Shown here piece by piece: positions 23,696 through 32,059 of a stretch of 32,069 nucleotides of DNA. Numbering within the stretch: the stretch's first letter is position 1; every line of letters begins with the position of its first letter. This DNA is from Oscillospiraceae bacterium. GTDB lineage: Bacteria > Bacillota > Clostridia > Oscillospirales > Oscillospiraceae. Where the stretch lies: NCBI GenBank assembly GCA_015067925.1, contig SVLN01000016.1:1-32069 (forward strand). Reading direction: 5' to 3'. The notes below the pieces were generated by a model. The model had not been told where the DNA came from. It did not search any database and worked only from the letters and a program-made list of their open reading frames with translations. The translations under genes and the position numbers were made by a program.

Positions 23696-24550
23696 ATGTC
23701 CGTATTTGATACTTTTGAAAAGAAGCACGAGTACCTGGTGTGCGTGGACTCCGACGGCTGCGCCATGGATACCATGAACTGCAAGCACATCTATTGCTTC
23801 GGGCCCTGCATGGTCACGGAGTGGTCTCTGGAGGAGTGGAAGGACGAGATCCTGCAGCGCTGGAACGAGATCAACCTCTTCCAGATGACCCGCGGCATCA
23901 ACCGTTTCAAGGGCCTTGCCATGGCTCTGGGGGAAATCAACGGCAAGTACTGCGCCATTGCGGGCCTGCAGACCCTGCAGACCTGGGTGGAAACTACCAA
24001 GGCCCTGTCCAATGATGCTTTGATGGAAGCCATCGAGGCTTCTGAAGAAGGAGAGGGAAAGACCTGCCTGGAAAAGGCCCTGGCCTGGAGCCGCGCGGTC
24101 AATGCCAGCATCGTGGCGCTGCCGGAGCAGCTGAAGGTTCCCTTCGCCGGTGCCAAGGACGGCCTGGCTGCGGCCCACATCTTTGCCGATGTGGCAGTGG
24201 TCTCCAGCGCCAACCGCGACGCGGTGGATGAGGAATGGATCAACCACGGCCTGATGGACCATGTGGATATTGTCCTTGCCCAGGATTGCGGCAGCAAGGC
24301 CCATTGCATCGCCGAAATGCTGAAATTCGGTTACGATCCTGCCAAGGTGCTGATGGTGGGCGACGCCCCTGGTGACAGCGATGCCGCCCGGGTCAACGGC
24401 GTTCTGTACTATCCCATTCTGGTGGGCGCAGAGGCCGAAAGCTGGGAAGAATTGAAGGAAACTGCACTGGAAAAACTCTGTGATGGCACCTATCAGGGCG
24501 CCTACCAGCAGGAAAAACAGAAAGCCTTCCTCGTCAATCTCGGCGGATAA
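23696..24550 (+). CDS. HAD family hydrolase
   Basis: 284-aa HAD-superfamily protein. Motif I is VDSDGC with Asp18 and Asp20, motif II SSAN near residues 170-173, motif III Lys201 (DCGSKAHC), and motif IV VGDAPGDSDAA with Asp223. A helical C1-type cap lies between motifs I and II. The second Asp of motif I is present, so a phosphatase or phosphomutase activity is plausible. GGAGGAAGCA precedes the ATG. Placed directly after the GH3 gene, it probably dephosphorylates a sugar phosphate in the same pathway, but it is only a distant match to any named enzyme. Confidence 0.85.
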   Translation: MSVFDTFEKKHEYLVCVDSDGCAMDTMNCKHIYCFGPCMVTEWSLEEWKDEILQRWNEINLFQMTRGINRFKGLAMALGEINGKYCAIAGLQTLQTWVETTKALSNDALMEAIEASEEGEGKTCLEKALAWSRAVNASIVALPEQLKVPFAGAKDGLAAAHIFADVAVVSSANRDAVDEEWINHGLMDHVDIVLAQDCGSKAHCIAEMLKFGYDPAKVLMVGDAPGDSDAARVNGVLYYPILVGAEAESWEELKETALEKLCDGTYQGAYQQEKQKAFLVNLGG

Positions 24551-24557
24551 GAATAAT

Positions 24558-24592
24558 AAGAGCCGAACCGCTTTTGTGGTTCGGCTCTTTGT
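24558..24592 (+). terminator. terminator of the GPH/GH3/HAD operon
   Basis: AAGAGCCGAACC (24558-24569) pairs perfectly with GGTTCGGCTCTT (24578-24589), with an 8-base loop and a short TTTGT tail. Confidence 0.8.
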
Positions 24593-24608
24593 CGCAATAG
24601 TGGTGTTT

Positions 24609-24637
24609 TTGTCTTGCGGCAAACAACAAACTATGAT
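24609..24637 (+). promoter_or_regulatory. promoter of the M18 aminopeptidase gene
   Basis: TTGTCT (24609-24614), 17-base spacer, TATGAT (24632-24637), with the start codon 36 bases downstream of the -10 box. Confidence 0.5.
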
Positions 24638-24672
24638 ACCATGAAGCTACTGAATGGAAAGGGGAGAGGACA

Positions 24673-25953
24673 TTGAATCAAAAACTGTTTTCTTACATTG
24701 AAGCCTGCACTACGCCTTATCAAGCGATCGCGCATACCGCCGGAATCCTGCGCGATGCCGGCTATACCCATTTAAATGAAAGTGATTCCTGGACGCTGGA
24801 GGCGGGAAAGGGCTATTTCGTGACCCGGAACGGCTCTTCGCTGATCGCGTTCCGCGTGCCGGACACCATCGGCGGCTTTATGATGACCGCTGCCCACTGC
24901 GACAGTCCGTGCTTTAAGATCAAGGAAAATGCCCAGCTGAACGGTCAGAACTACGTGCAGCTGAGTGTGGAGCGCTACGGCGGCATGCTGATGGCCACCT
25001 GGATGGATAAGCCTCTGTCCGTGGCGGGCCGCGTGCTGGTGCGCACCGAACGGGGCATCGAAACCCGCTTTGTTGATTTCAAGGAGCCGGTGGCGTTGAT
25101 CCCGAATCTGGCCATCCACATGAATCGCAAGGCCAACGACGGCATGACCTACAACGCTGCCGTTGATATGCTGCCCCTGTACAGCCAGGACAAAGAAGTC
25201 TCTTTCCGCAGCCGCGTTGCGGAGCTTGCCGGTGTGCAGGAAGAAGCTCTTCTGACGACCGATCTGTTCCTTTACAATCCCCAGAAGGGCTACGCCTGGG
25301 ACAATTTTGTTTCTGCACCCCGTCTGGATGACCTGCAGTGCGCTTTTGGTAGCCTGGAAGCCTTTCTGAGCGCCGAACAGGCGAAAAACGTGCCTGTCTA
25401 CTGCTTGTTCGATAACGAGGAAGTGGGCAGCACCACGAAGCAGGGTGCGGCATCCACATTCCTCAAGGACGTGCTTCTGCGTATCTGTGCGGAAAGCGGC
25501 CTGAGTGAGACCGATTACCGCCGCTGTGTGGCAAACAGCTTCCTGATTTCCTGCGACAATGCCCACGCGGTGCATCCCAATCATCCTGAATACATGGATA
25601 AGAACCATGCCGTTTACATGAACGGCGGCATCGTCATTAAGTACAATGCTGGTCAGAAGTATACCTCTGATGCCGTGTCTGCGGCCATTTTCCAATCGGT
25701 CTGTGACGAGGCAGGCGTGCCGTTCCAGCGCTATGCCAACCGCGCCGATCTGATGGGTGGCTCCACCTTGGGCAACATTGCCAACACCCAGGTTTCCCTG
25801 AACACCGTGGATATTGGCCTTGCCCAGCTGGCCATGCATTCCAGCTTTGAGACCGCTGGCGGCAAGGACACAGAGTATATGGTCCGCGCCCTTAAGTGCT
25901 TCTTTGAAAAGCGCCTGATCATGACGACCGATGGGAGCTACACCATCGAGTAA
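24673..25953 (+). CDS. M18 family aminopeptidase
   Basis: 426-aa cytosolic dinuclear-zinc aminopeptidase of the aspartyl-aminopeptidase (PepC/ApeB-like) family, involved in peptide turnover. The metal-site series is visible: His75 (TAAHCDSP), Asp219 (APRLDDL), Glu249 and Glu250 (FDNEEVGS), Asp295 (SCDNAHAVHPNHPEY) and His389 (QLAMHSSFE). Length is normal. The start is a TTG, supported by GGGGAGAGGA immediately upstream and by the expected N-terminus; no nearby ATG fits. Monocistronic with its own promoter and terminator. Confidence 0.94.
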   Translation: MNQKLFSYIEACTTPYQAIAHTAGILRDAGYTHLNESDSWTLEAGKGYFVTRNGSSLIAFRVPDTIGGFMMTAAHCDSPCFKIKENAQLNGQNYVQLSVERYGGMLMATWMDKPLSVAGRVLVRTERGIETRFVDFKEPVALIPNLAIHMNRKANDGMTYNAAVDMLPLYSQDKEVSFRSRVAELAGVQEEALLTTDLFLYNPQKGYAWDNFVSAPRLDDLQCAFGSLEAFLSAEQAKNVPVYCLFDNEEVGSTTKQGAASTFLKDVLLRICAESGLSETDYRRCVANSFLISCDNAHAVHPNHPEYMDKNHAVYMNGGIVIKYNAGQKYTSDAVSAAIFQSVCDEAGVPFQRYANRADLMGGSTLGNIANTQVSLNTVDIGLAQLAMHSSFETAGGKDTEYMVRALKCFFEKRLIMTTDGSYTIE

Positions 25954-25963
25954 AAAAGAAAAA

Positions 25964-25999
25964 AAGAGCAAGCACGAAAGTGCTTGCTCTTCATTTTTT
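25964..25999. terminator. bidirectional terminator between aminopeptidase and NlpC/P60 genes
   Basis: AAGAGCAAGCAC (25964-25975) and GTGCTTGCTCTT (25980-25991) form a perfect 12-bp stem with a GAAA loop. A-rich left and T-rich right flanks serve both converging genes. Confidence 0.88.
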
Positions 26000-26004
26000 T
26001 TCTA

Positions 26005-26928
26005 TCAGATAATGCGGCGAGCACCGACGTAGCGGCTGGCGTAGTAGCTGTCGCTCAAATCGGTAATCTTCACACCGCCGCTGGCAGCATGGACAAATTC
26101 GCCGTCGCCAATGTAGATGCCAACGTGGGTGGCAGCTTCGTTGGATGCGTAGGTGTTGGCGAAGAAGACCAGGTCACCCGGCTGCAGGTTTGCATACTTC
26201 ACAGAGGTACCGTTGGCCAGCTGGGAAGCGGCAACGCGATACAGGGAATAGCCGAACTGCTTGTAAACGTACTGGGTAAAACCGGAACAATCAAAACCCT
26301 TGGCAGTTGTGCCGCCCCAGACATAGGGAACACCGAGGAACTTCTGGGCATAATCCGAAATCTGAGTTCCCAGAGCAGATGCGCTGGAAGAAGTGGAAGT
26401 CTTCTTCACAACCTCACCGGCGTTACCGGCAGGGGAAGAAGTGAGTTCCAGAAGATCGGAACGGATGTAGCCAGTCTTGTCACCGTATGTAACCTTGTAC
26501 CAGCAATTGTTGATGCCGATGATTTTGACTTCATAGCCTTCAGCAAGCTGATCCATCAGGTCGCCGTCGGTGGAAGGTGCAGTGCGCACATTGACAACGG
26601 CACAGTTGATCTTGCCGGTGCCCAGGTCCACGCTCTTCACGGAATCGAACTCAAGAAAATCCGCATGCATATAGCCGATTTTCAGGTTGTAATCCACCAG
26701 GTACCAGTCACCCGATTTGCGGATGATGACGACGGTGTCGCCGTTGGAAGCGGTGGAGAGGATGCCGGAGGAAGTGCTGGCCTTCTCGCGAAGACGCAGA
26801 CCGCCGGAAGCATCATACACAGTACCAACACCGGTTTTCAGCTCGGTGGCGAAGGCAAGAGCCGTAAACATGGCGATTGCCGCACCGGCGATGGCGACGG
26901 ATCTTACGATACGTTTCAAGGAAATCAT
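26005..26928 (-). CDS. secreted SH3b-NlpC/P60 peptidoglycan hydrolase
   Basis: 307-aa exported cell-wall endopeptidase. The N-terminus MISLKRIVRSVAIAGAAIAM begins a signal peptide, probably cleaved after AFA near residue 27. Two bacterial SH3 domains follow (about 33-95 and 105-163; LRLREKASTSSG and VNVRTAPSTDGD are typical), then a Ser/Thr/Ala-rich linker and a C-terminal NlpC/P60 domain. Its catalytic residues are Cys214 (GFDCSGF), His268 (ATHVGIYIG) and His280 (FVHAAS). Such enzymes cut stem peptides, usually between D-Glu and the diamino acid. GGAGGTTTAAACA precedes the ATG. It follows a small unknown gene by 36 bases and is probably co-transcribed with it. Confidence 0.93.
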   Translation of the reverse strand: MISLKRIVRSVAIAGAAIAMFTALAFATELKTGVGTVYDASGGLRLREKASTSSGILSTASNGDTVVIIRKSGDWYLVDYNLKIGYMHADFLEFDSVKSVDLGTGKINCAVVNVRTAPSTDGDLMDQLAEGYEVKIIGINNCWYKVTYGDKTGYIRSDLLELTSSPAGNAGEVVKKTSTSSSASALGTQISDYAQKFLGVPYVWGGTTAKGFDCSGFTQYVYKQFGYSLYRVAASQLANGTSVKYANLQPGDLVFFANTYASNEAATHVGIYIGDGEFVHAASGGVKITDLSDSYYASRYVGARRII

Positions 26929-26964
26929 TTGTTTAAACCTCCGTGATTTGGAAAGAAGCAGGAA

Positions 26965-27252
26965 TTATTTGTTTGCCAGAGCTCTTTCCAGCCAGACACA
27001 GCCAAGATCGAGGGCGGTATAGAAACCATCCTTCTCGCTCTTCTTTACAACGCGGTCACGGGACTTGGCGTTGGGATCAGTCAGCTGAAGCTGAACCGAA
27101 ACCTTGGAAGCTGTCTCTACATCGTGTTCTTTTTTGGTCTCAAGGATCTGCAGCATGACGATGTACTCATCTGCCATGGATCCGTAATAAACCAGGTTGT
27201 CCTTGCGCATCAAGGGACGTCCCTTGTATGTCAGTGTTTTATTGTCTGCCAT
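26965..27252 (-). CDS. small conserved-looking protein of unknown function
   Basis: 95-aa soluble protein, not recognised. It starts MADNKTLTYKGRPLMRKDN and has a probable beta-rich first half (YIVMLQIL, VSVQLQL) and a basic middle (AKSRDRVVKKSEKDG), then a helix ending in RALANK. No signal peptide, membrane segment or cysteine pair. Strong support that it is real: AGGAGGCTTTT before the ATG and a near-consensus promoter at 27276. First gene of a probable two-gene transcript with the NlpC/P60 hydrolase. No function is assigned. Confidence 0.75.
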   Translation of the reverse strand: MADNKTLTYKGRPLMRKDNLVYYGSMADEYIVMLQILETKKEHDVETASKVSVQLQLTDPNAKSRDRVVKKSEKDGFYTALDLGCVWLERALANK

Positions 27253-27275
27253 AAAAGCCTCCTGATTTGTAACTA

Positions 27276-27304
27276 ATTGTAACATATTGTTTCCGATGTG
27301 TCAA
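27276..27304 (-). promoter_or_regulatory. promoter of the small gene/NlpC-P60 transcript
   Basis: Minus strand: TTGACA (27299-27304, consensus), 17-base spacer, TACAAT (27276-27281). One of the best promoters in the window; 24 bases after the ireB stop. Confidence 0.7.
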
Positions 27305-27327
27305 CAATGAAACGACTGGTATTTATG

Positions 27328-27573
27328 TTAATCGAACAAATAATGACGAACAAGCTCCTGAAGAAGTTCGTCCCGGTCGATTTTGCAAATCAAACTGCGT
27401 GCATTGTTGAAATTGGTAATATATGTGGGGTCTTCGCTCAGAAGATAACCCACGATCTGGTTAATGGGGTGGTAACCTTTTTCACTCAGGGAGTGATAGA
27501 CAGAGGTGAGGATCTGCTTCATCTCGTCCTTATGGTCATCGGGAACCACGAATTTAATGGTGTTATCGTTCAC
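27328..27573 (-). CDS. ireB: IreB family regulatory phosphoprotein (UPF0297)
   Basis: 81-aa protein with the clear UPF0297/IreB pattern: [62 protein letters not shown]. In Enterococcus IreB is phosphorylated near its N-terminus by the Ser/Thr kinase IreK and acts in cephalosporin and cell-wall stress response; Thr5 is the N-terminal candidate here. The start is GTG, with AAGGAGG 9 bases upstream. In many Firmicutes this gene is near alaS and ruvX; neither is seen here. Neighbouring genes are wall-hydrolase related on one side and an esterase on the other. Confidence 0.93.
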   Translation of the reverse strand: MNDNTIKFVVPDDHKDEMKQILTSVYHSLSEKGYHPINQIVGYLLSEDPTYITNFNNARSLICKIDRDELLQELVRHYLFD

Positions 27574-27606
27574 TTCTCAGACCTCCTTAAGATATTATAT
27601 CAACTT

Positions 27607-27635
27607 ATTATAAGCGATAATACCGAAAAAGTAAA
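27607..27635 (-). promoter_or_regulatory. promoter of ireB
   Basis: Minus strand: TTTACT (27630-27635), 17-base spacer, TATAAT (27607-27612). A second TATAAT lies closer to the gene but has no good -35 box. Confidence 0.55.
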
Positions 27636-27654
27636 GTATCTTTTCCTTTGATAC

Positions 27655-27688
27655 AAAAAAGATGCCTGCAGAGTCTTCTGCAGGCATC
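27655..27688 (-). terminator. terminator of the carboxylesterase gene
   Basis: GATGCCTGCAGA (27661-27672) pairs perfectly with TCTGCAGGCATC (27677-27688). In the minus direction it is followed by TTTTTTGT. It separates the esterase from ireB. Confidence 0.85.
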
Positions 27689-27698
27689 CCTATGTGAA

Positions 27699-29240
27699 TT
27701 AGAAGAAACGGAACGGTTTGCCGTATTTCTGCACGGCGGCAATCAATGCTTCGTCGTGATCGGAGGCAACGCGGCTTTCAAGATCGAAGATCATCATGGC
27801 ATGATCGTCCGCTGTGTAGGGTTTCCACTGCACCACGCCCTCGCCGTTGGGATCGCCGTTTTCGGCGAAGTTGACCCAGGCGGAGGAGAACTGCTCGGTC
27901 AAGTTGTTGACATCCTCGCCGCCGGAGCACAGGGCGGGCTCAAAGCAGGCGTTGCGGAAGATATAAGGGATCTCGCCGCAGTGCCACAGGGGCTTGCCGC
28001 CCTGCACGGGCACGATATAGGAGCAAAGATACGCGAACATCGGTGCGCAGTCGGCCTCGGAACGGGCCTTGGTATAGGAGAGGTTGCCCGGGCGGAAGAG
28101 GGTATCCACATTCAGCGCGTGCAGAATGTCCTTGCCGGGGTAAGCGGCGCGGAACAGGGAAACCACTTCCTCGGTGCCTTCGCCGTATTCTGCACGCAGG
28201 ATCGCCAGCTTTTCTTCCTCGGTGAACTTATCCTTCTTTTCGTTGGTACCCTTCATGCCGAATTCACCCAGCACGGAACCGACCATGACAGGGATGTTCT
28301 TGGCCTCTTCGCGGAAGCCTGCTTCGGCAAAGGTACCGGCGTAGTAGCCATCCTCTTTCATGGGGCTGCAAAGCTGCATCGCACCGCCGGGCAGGGTTTT
28401 GCAGGCTGCTGTGTAGGCCTCGGCCAGCTTTTCATAGGGAACGGTTTCAATTTCCTCGATGTTGTCCTTGGTGAGACCCAGGTTTTCCACAACGCGGTCC
28501 GCCAGCTGTCTTGCAGTAGCCGGGTCGGCAGAACGGGGCAGTACGCCGGACTGGACAATGGCGCGGTGATACAGGCCGTCGGCAGAGGGCATTTGCATCA
28601 GAGCCAGCACCTTGCCACCGCCGCCGGACTGACCGAAGATGGTCACGTTGTCCGGATCGCCGCCAAAGCTGGCGATGTTGTCGCGCACCCATTGAAGGGC
28701 AGCAACGATATCTGCCATACCGGCGTTGGCGGAATGGGCGTACTTTTCGCCGTAGCCGCTCATGTCCAGGAAACCCAGGCAGTTCAGGCGATGATTGATG
28801 GAAACTACGACCACGTCCTTGTCGCGGGCCAGGTACTCGCCCTCGTAGGCGGGCTGCTCAATGGAGGAACCGGTGGAATAGCCGCCGCCGTGGATCCAGA
28901 ACATGACAGGGCGCTTTTTCGTGCCGTCAATGCAGCGAGTCCAGACGTTTAAATATTGGCAGTTTTCATCCTTGGGCCAGAAGCGATGCGGGCCTGTAAA
29001 GCTGCGCTCCGGAGAGTCGGGTGTGGTCATGGGGCAGACATAGCCGTAATCCAGCGCTTCCTTGATGCCATCCCAGCTCTTGACCGGCTGGGGCATCTGG
29101 AAGCGGCCGGCATCGGCGTATTTGATGCCGTGGAAGGTAAAGACATCGTCGATCAGGTAACCCAAAAGCTTGCCTTGCTTGGTCTGCACGACGGGATAGT
29201 CTGCCTCGCAGACGACATGCTGAATTTTGCTGCGGAACAT
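27699..29240 (-). CDS. type-B carboxylesterase (alpha/beta hydrolase)
   Basis: 513-aa serine esterase of the carboxylesterase/PNB-esterase family. The oxyanion hole is HGGG (117-120), the nucleophile is Ser205 in FGQSGGGG, and the likely triad partners are Glu326 (SVLGEFG) and His420 (KPLWHCGEIPYIF). The usual GESAG elbow reads GQSGG. No signal peptide, so probably intracellular; the substrate is unknown. AGGAGGCGC is about 9 bases before the ATG at 29240; an in-frame ATG 21 bases upstream overlaps this site and is rejected. Monocistronic. Confidence 0.92.
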   Translation of the reverse strand: MFRSKIQHVVCEADYPVVQTKQGKLLGYLIDDVFTFHGIKYADAGRFQMPQPVKSWDGIKEALDYGYVCPMTTPDSPERSFTGPHRFWPKDENCQYLNVWTRCIDGTKKRPVMFWIHGGGYSTGSSIEQPAYEGEYLARDKDVVVVSINHRLNCLGFLDMSGYGEKYAHSANAGMADIVAALQWVRDNIASFGGDPDNVTIFGQSGGGGKVLALMQMPSADGLYHRAIVQSGVLPRSADPATARQLADRVVENLGLTKDNIEEIETVPYEKLAEAYTAACKTLPGGAMQLCSPMKEDGYYAGTFAEAGFREEAKNIPVMVGSVLGEFGMKGTNEKKDKFTEEEKLAILRAEYGEGTEEVVSLFRAAYPGKDILHALNVDTLFRPGNLSYTKARSEADCAPMFAYLCSYIVPVQGGKPLWHCGEIPYIFRNACFEPALCSGGEDVNNLTEQFSSAWVNFAENGDPNGEGVVQWKPYTADDHAMMIFDLESRVASDHDEALIAAVQKYGKPFRFF

Positions 29241-29276
29241 AAAAAAGCGCCTCCTGTTCATTTGTTTTCTATTGTT

Positions 29277-29305
29277 ATTGTAAAGGAAGATTGAAGCATT
29301 TTCAA
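29277..29305 (-). promoter_or_regulatory. promoter of the carboxylesterase gene
   Basis: Minus strand: TTGAAA (29300-29305), 17-base spacer, TACAAT (29277-29282), just downstream of the pheT terminator. Confidence 0.65.
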
Positions 29306-29321
29306 TGCAGAATCCGGATAT

Positions 29322-29354
29322 AAAAACCGGACTGAACCCAAAGGTTCAGTCCGG
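29322..29354 (-). terminator. terminator of pheT
   Basis: CCGGACTGAACC (29327-29338) pairs perfectly with GGTTCAGTCCGG (29343-29354). In the minus direction TTTTTA follows. It lies 11 bases after the pheT stop, so pheT ends its operon. Confidence 0.85.
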
Positions 29355-29365
29355 TGAAAAGTTGT

Positions 29366-32059
29366 TTAGCGCAGCACAGCGCCGCAATCGGCCTGCAGCG
29401 CAGCGAGGATGCTCTGCACCTCGGCCTCGGCTTCTTCGCCGGTGAGGGAGCGGTCCTCAGCCAGGAGCACCAGGTTAAAGGCCACGGACTTCTTGCCCTC
29501 GGCCACGCCCTTGCCGCGATAGATGTCGAACAGGGCAGAGTCCTTCAGGAGGTTTTTACCGCCCTTGGCGATGGCGGCCTGAAGCTGACCGACGGTCACA
29601 GCCTCGTCGCAGACCACGGCGATGTCACGGGTGACGGCCGGGAACTTGGGCAGGGCCTTGTACTCGGGATCGGCGCCCTTAGCCAGCAGCAGTTCGTCGA
29701 AGGAGAGCTCAGCACAATAGAACTCGCCTTCCACACCGTAGTTGCGGGCAACCAGGGGATGGATCTGACCGAACACACCGATGCAGTCGCTGTCTGCCCA
29801 CACCGTGGCGCAGCGGCCGGGGTGGTAGGAGGGATTGTCGGTGCAGGGCTCAAAGTGTACATGCTTGGCGCGCAGGTCAGCCATGATGGCTTCAATGGAA
29901 CCCTTCATGTTGAAGAAGTCCATATCTTCGCCGTAAGCGCCCATGGAGAGGATCTTGCTCTCGGTGGCAAGACCGTCGCCGGTGCCGGGCAGGTAGATGC
30001 GGCCCAGCTCATAGAGCTTTGCAGCCTTGTTGCGGTAGTTATAGTTGCGGGTCAGGATTTCCAGCATGGAGGGCAGGACTGTGGTGCGCATGATGGAAGT
30101 GTCCTCGCCCAGGGGGTTCAGAATCTTGAAGCTCTGGCGGCAGGGATCATTCTCGGGCCAGCGGATCTTGTCGTAGTAGGTGGGGGAGATGAAGGAGTAG
30201 GTGATGATTTCGTTGTAACCGCAGGTGCGGCACAGCTCGCCCAGACGGTTCTCCAGCTTCTGCACATCGGAGTAGCCGCCCTGGGTGGTCTCACCACGGA
30301 CCAGGGTGCAGGGGATGTTGTCGTAGCCATAGAAACGGGCCACTTCTTCCGCCAGGTCAGCCATGGTCTTCACGTCGGCGCGGTAGGAGGGAACGGTGAC
30401 GCTGTCGCCATCCACCTGGAAGTCCACACCCTTGAGGATACGGACCATTTCTTCCTTGGAAACGTCGGTGCCCAGCAGGCCGTTGATACGCTCGGGCTCC
30501 AGGGCAATGACGGTGGGCTGCGGAACGAAGTTCAGAACGTCGATGATGCCGTCCACGACTTCGCCGGCGCCCAGCATCTCAACGAGCTCGCAGGCGCGCT
30601 GCACGGCAGGCAGGGTGTTCATGGGATCCAGGCCCTTTTCAAACTTGGCAGATGCGTCGGTACGCATACCCAGAGCCAGAGCGCCCTTGCGGATGCAGGT
30701 GCCGTCGAAGCAGGCGGATTCGAAGACCACGTCGGTGGTGTCGGCGACGATTTCGGAGTTCAAACCACCCATGATACCGGCAAGGCCCACGGCGCGGTCT
30801 TCGTCGGCGATGACCAGATGATCGGCATTGAGCTTGCGCACGTTGCCGTCCAGAGTGGTCAGCTCTTCGCCCTCGGAAGCGCGGCGGACGATGATCTTGC
30901 CGCCGTTGACGTAGCGGTAGTCAAAGGCGTGCATCGGCTGGCCGTACTCCAACATGACGTAGTTGGTGATATCGACGATGTTGTTGATGGGTCTGACGCC
31001 CATGGCGCGCAGACGCTCGCGCATCCACTTGGGAGAGGGAGCGATCTTGACGTTGCGGACCATGCGGGCGGTGTAACGCGGGCACAGGTCGGCGTCGGGG
31101 GTCTGTACGTCCAGAAGGTCTGCCAGGCAGCCTTCCGCGCCGCCCTTGACTTCCGGCTCGTGGAGCTTCAGTTCCGCGCCGAAGGTGGCGGCAGCCTCTC
31201 TTGCCAGACCGATGACGGACAGGCAATCCGGGCGATTGGGGGTGATTTCGAACTCCACCACGTGGTCATCCGCGCCAATGACGGGCTTCAGATCATCGCC
31301 GGGGGCAATGCCTTCTTCGTTGAGAATGAAGATGCCGTCGGGAATGCAGTGGGGGAACTCACGCTGCTCGGCGTGCAGATCAGCCAGAGTGCAGATGGTG
31401 TTAGACTTGGTGTTGTAGGCAACCAAGTCGTCTGTATGAATGTTTTGACACGGCGTAAGAACCGTAAACGGATGCTCTTTTCCGATATCAAGACCACAGG
31501 AATACTCACCATTTCTAATATGGCTGGCGCAGATAACTCTTGCGGCCACAACGGGGCCGTAGATCTTGTGACCCGGCTGAATGTCGGCGGGGATGGAGGG
31601 CTTTTCGGGATCGATGGCCTTGTAGTCGCCCAGGATGGCGGCTGCGGTGATAACGGCGTAGGGGAAATCGCGCTCGTCCAGGCCAAGTTCGGAAAGGCCG
31701 CAGAGCATGCCGTTGGACTTTACGCCGCGCAGCTTGCCCTTTTCGATCTTCACACCGCCGGGCAGAGTGGACTTGTGCTTAGCCACGGGGACCATGTCGC
31801 CCACATGTACGTTCCAGGCACCGGTGACGATCTGGATGGGCTCTTCCTCACCCACGTCAATCTGGCAGATCCACATGTGGTCGGAATCGGGATGATGCTC
31901 CAGAGAAACGATTTTACCAACGACGACGTTGGAAATTTCGCTGCCCAGATCGGCGGTGCCTTCCACCTTGGAGCCGGAGAGGGTCATAGCCTCGGCAAAG
32001 TCCTTGTCGGAGGCAGTTACAGTAACGAATTCATTGAGCCATTTACGGGAAAGATTCAT
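29366..32059 (-). CDS. pheT: phenylalanine--tRNA ligase beta subunit, with extra OB-like domain
   Basis: 897-aa beta chain of the (alpha-beta)2 enzyme that charges tRNA-Phe in the cytosol. N-terminal LSRKWLNEFV; EMAP-type tRNA-binding OB domain about 42-137; B3/B4 editing domain beginning near FEITPNRPDCLS (270-281) and including NNIVDITNYVMLEYGQPMHA; B5 domain near 480-550; core with YGYDNIPCT and YNEIITYSFISP; ferredoxin-like anticodon-binding C-terminus from about 800 (LPKFPAVTRDIAV). Usual length is near 800. The excess is an insert of about 100 residues (about 136-240) between the OB domain and the editing domain that itself resembles the OB domain. The alpha gene pheS is expected just outside the window; only 10 bases upstream are visible. 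Confidence 0.95.
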   Translation of the reverse strand: MNLSRKWLNEFVTVTASDKDFAEAMTLSGSKVEGTADLGSEISNVVVGKIVSLEHHPDSDHMWICQIDVGEEEPIQIVTGAWNVHVGDMVPVAKHKSTLPGGVKIEKGKLRGVKSNGMLCGLSELGLDERDFPYAVITAAAILGDYKAIDPEKPSIPADIQPGHKIYGPVVAARVICASHIRNGEYSCGLDIGKEHPFTVLTPCQNIHTDDLVAYNTKSNTICTLADLHAEQREFPHCIPDGIFILNEEGIAPGDDLKPVIGADDHVVEFEITPNRPDCLSVIGLAREAAATFGAELKLHEPEVKGGAEGCLADLLDVQTPDADLCPRYTARMVRNVKIAPSPKWMRERLRAMGVRPINNIVDITNYVMLEYGQPMHAFDYRYVNGGKIIVRRASEGEELTTLDGNVRKLNADHLVIADEDRAVGLAGIMGGLNSEIVADTTDVVFESACFDGTCIRKGALALGMRTDASAKFEKGLDPMNTLPAVQRACELVEMLGAGEVVDGIIDVLNFVPQPTVIALEPERINGLLGTDVSKEEMVRILKGVDFQVDGDSVTVPSYRADVKTMADLAEEVARFYGYDNIPCTLVRGETTQGGYSDVQKLENRLGELCRTCGYNEIITYSFISPTYYDKIRWPENDPCRQSFKILNPLGEDTSIMRTTVLPSMLEILTRNYNYRNKAAKLYELGRIYLPGTGDGLATESKILSMGAYGEDMDFFNMKGSIEAIMADLRAKHVHFEPCTDNPSYHPGRCATVWADSDCIGVFGQIHPLVARNYGVEGEFYCAELSFDELLLAKGADPEYKALPKFPAVTRDIAVVCDEAVTVGQLQAAIAKGGKNLLKDSALFDIYRGKGVAEGKKSVAFNLVLLAEDRSLTGEEAEAEVQSILAALQADCGAVLR

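Noticed and set aside
24673-24702. Possible truncated N-terminus of the aminopeptidase because no ATG is present
   Set aside because: A TTG with a strong ribosome site gives a normal-length M18 N-terminus, so no truncation is needed.
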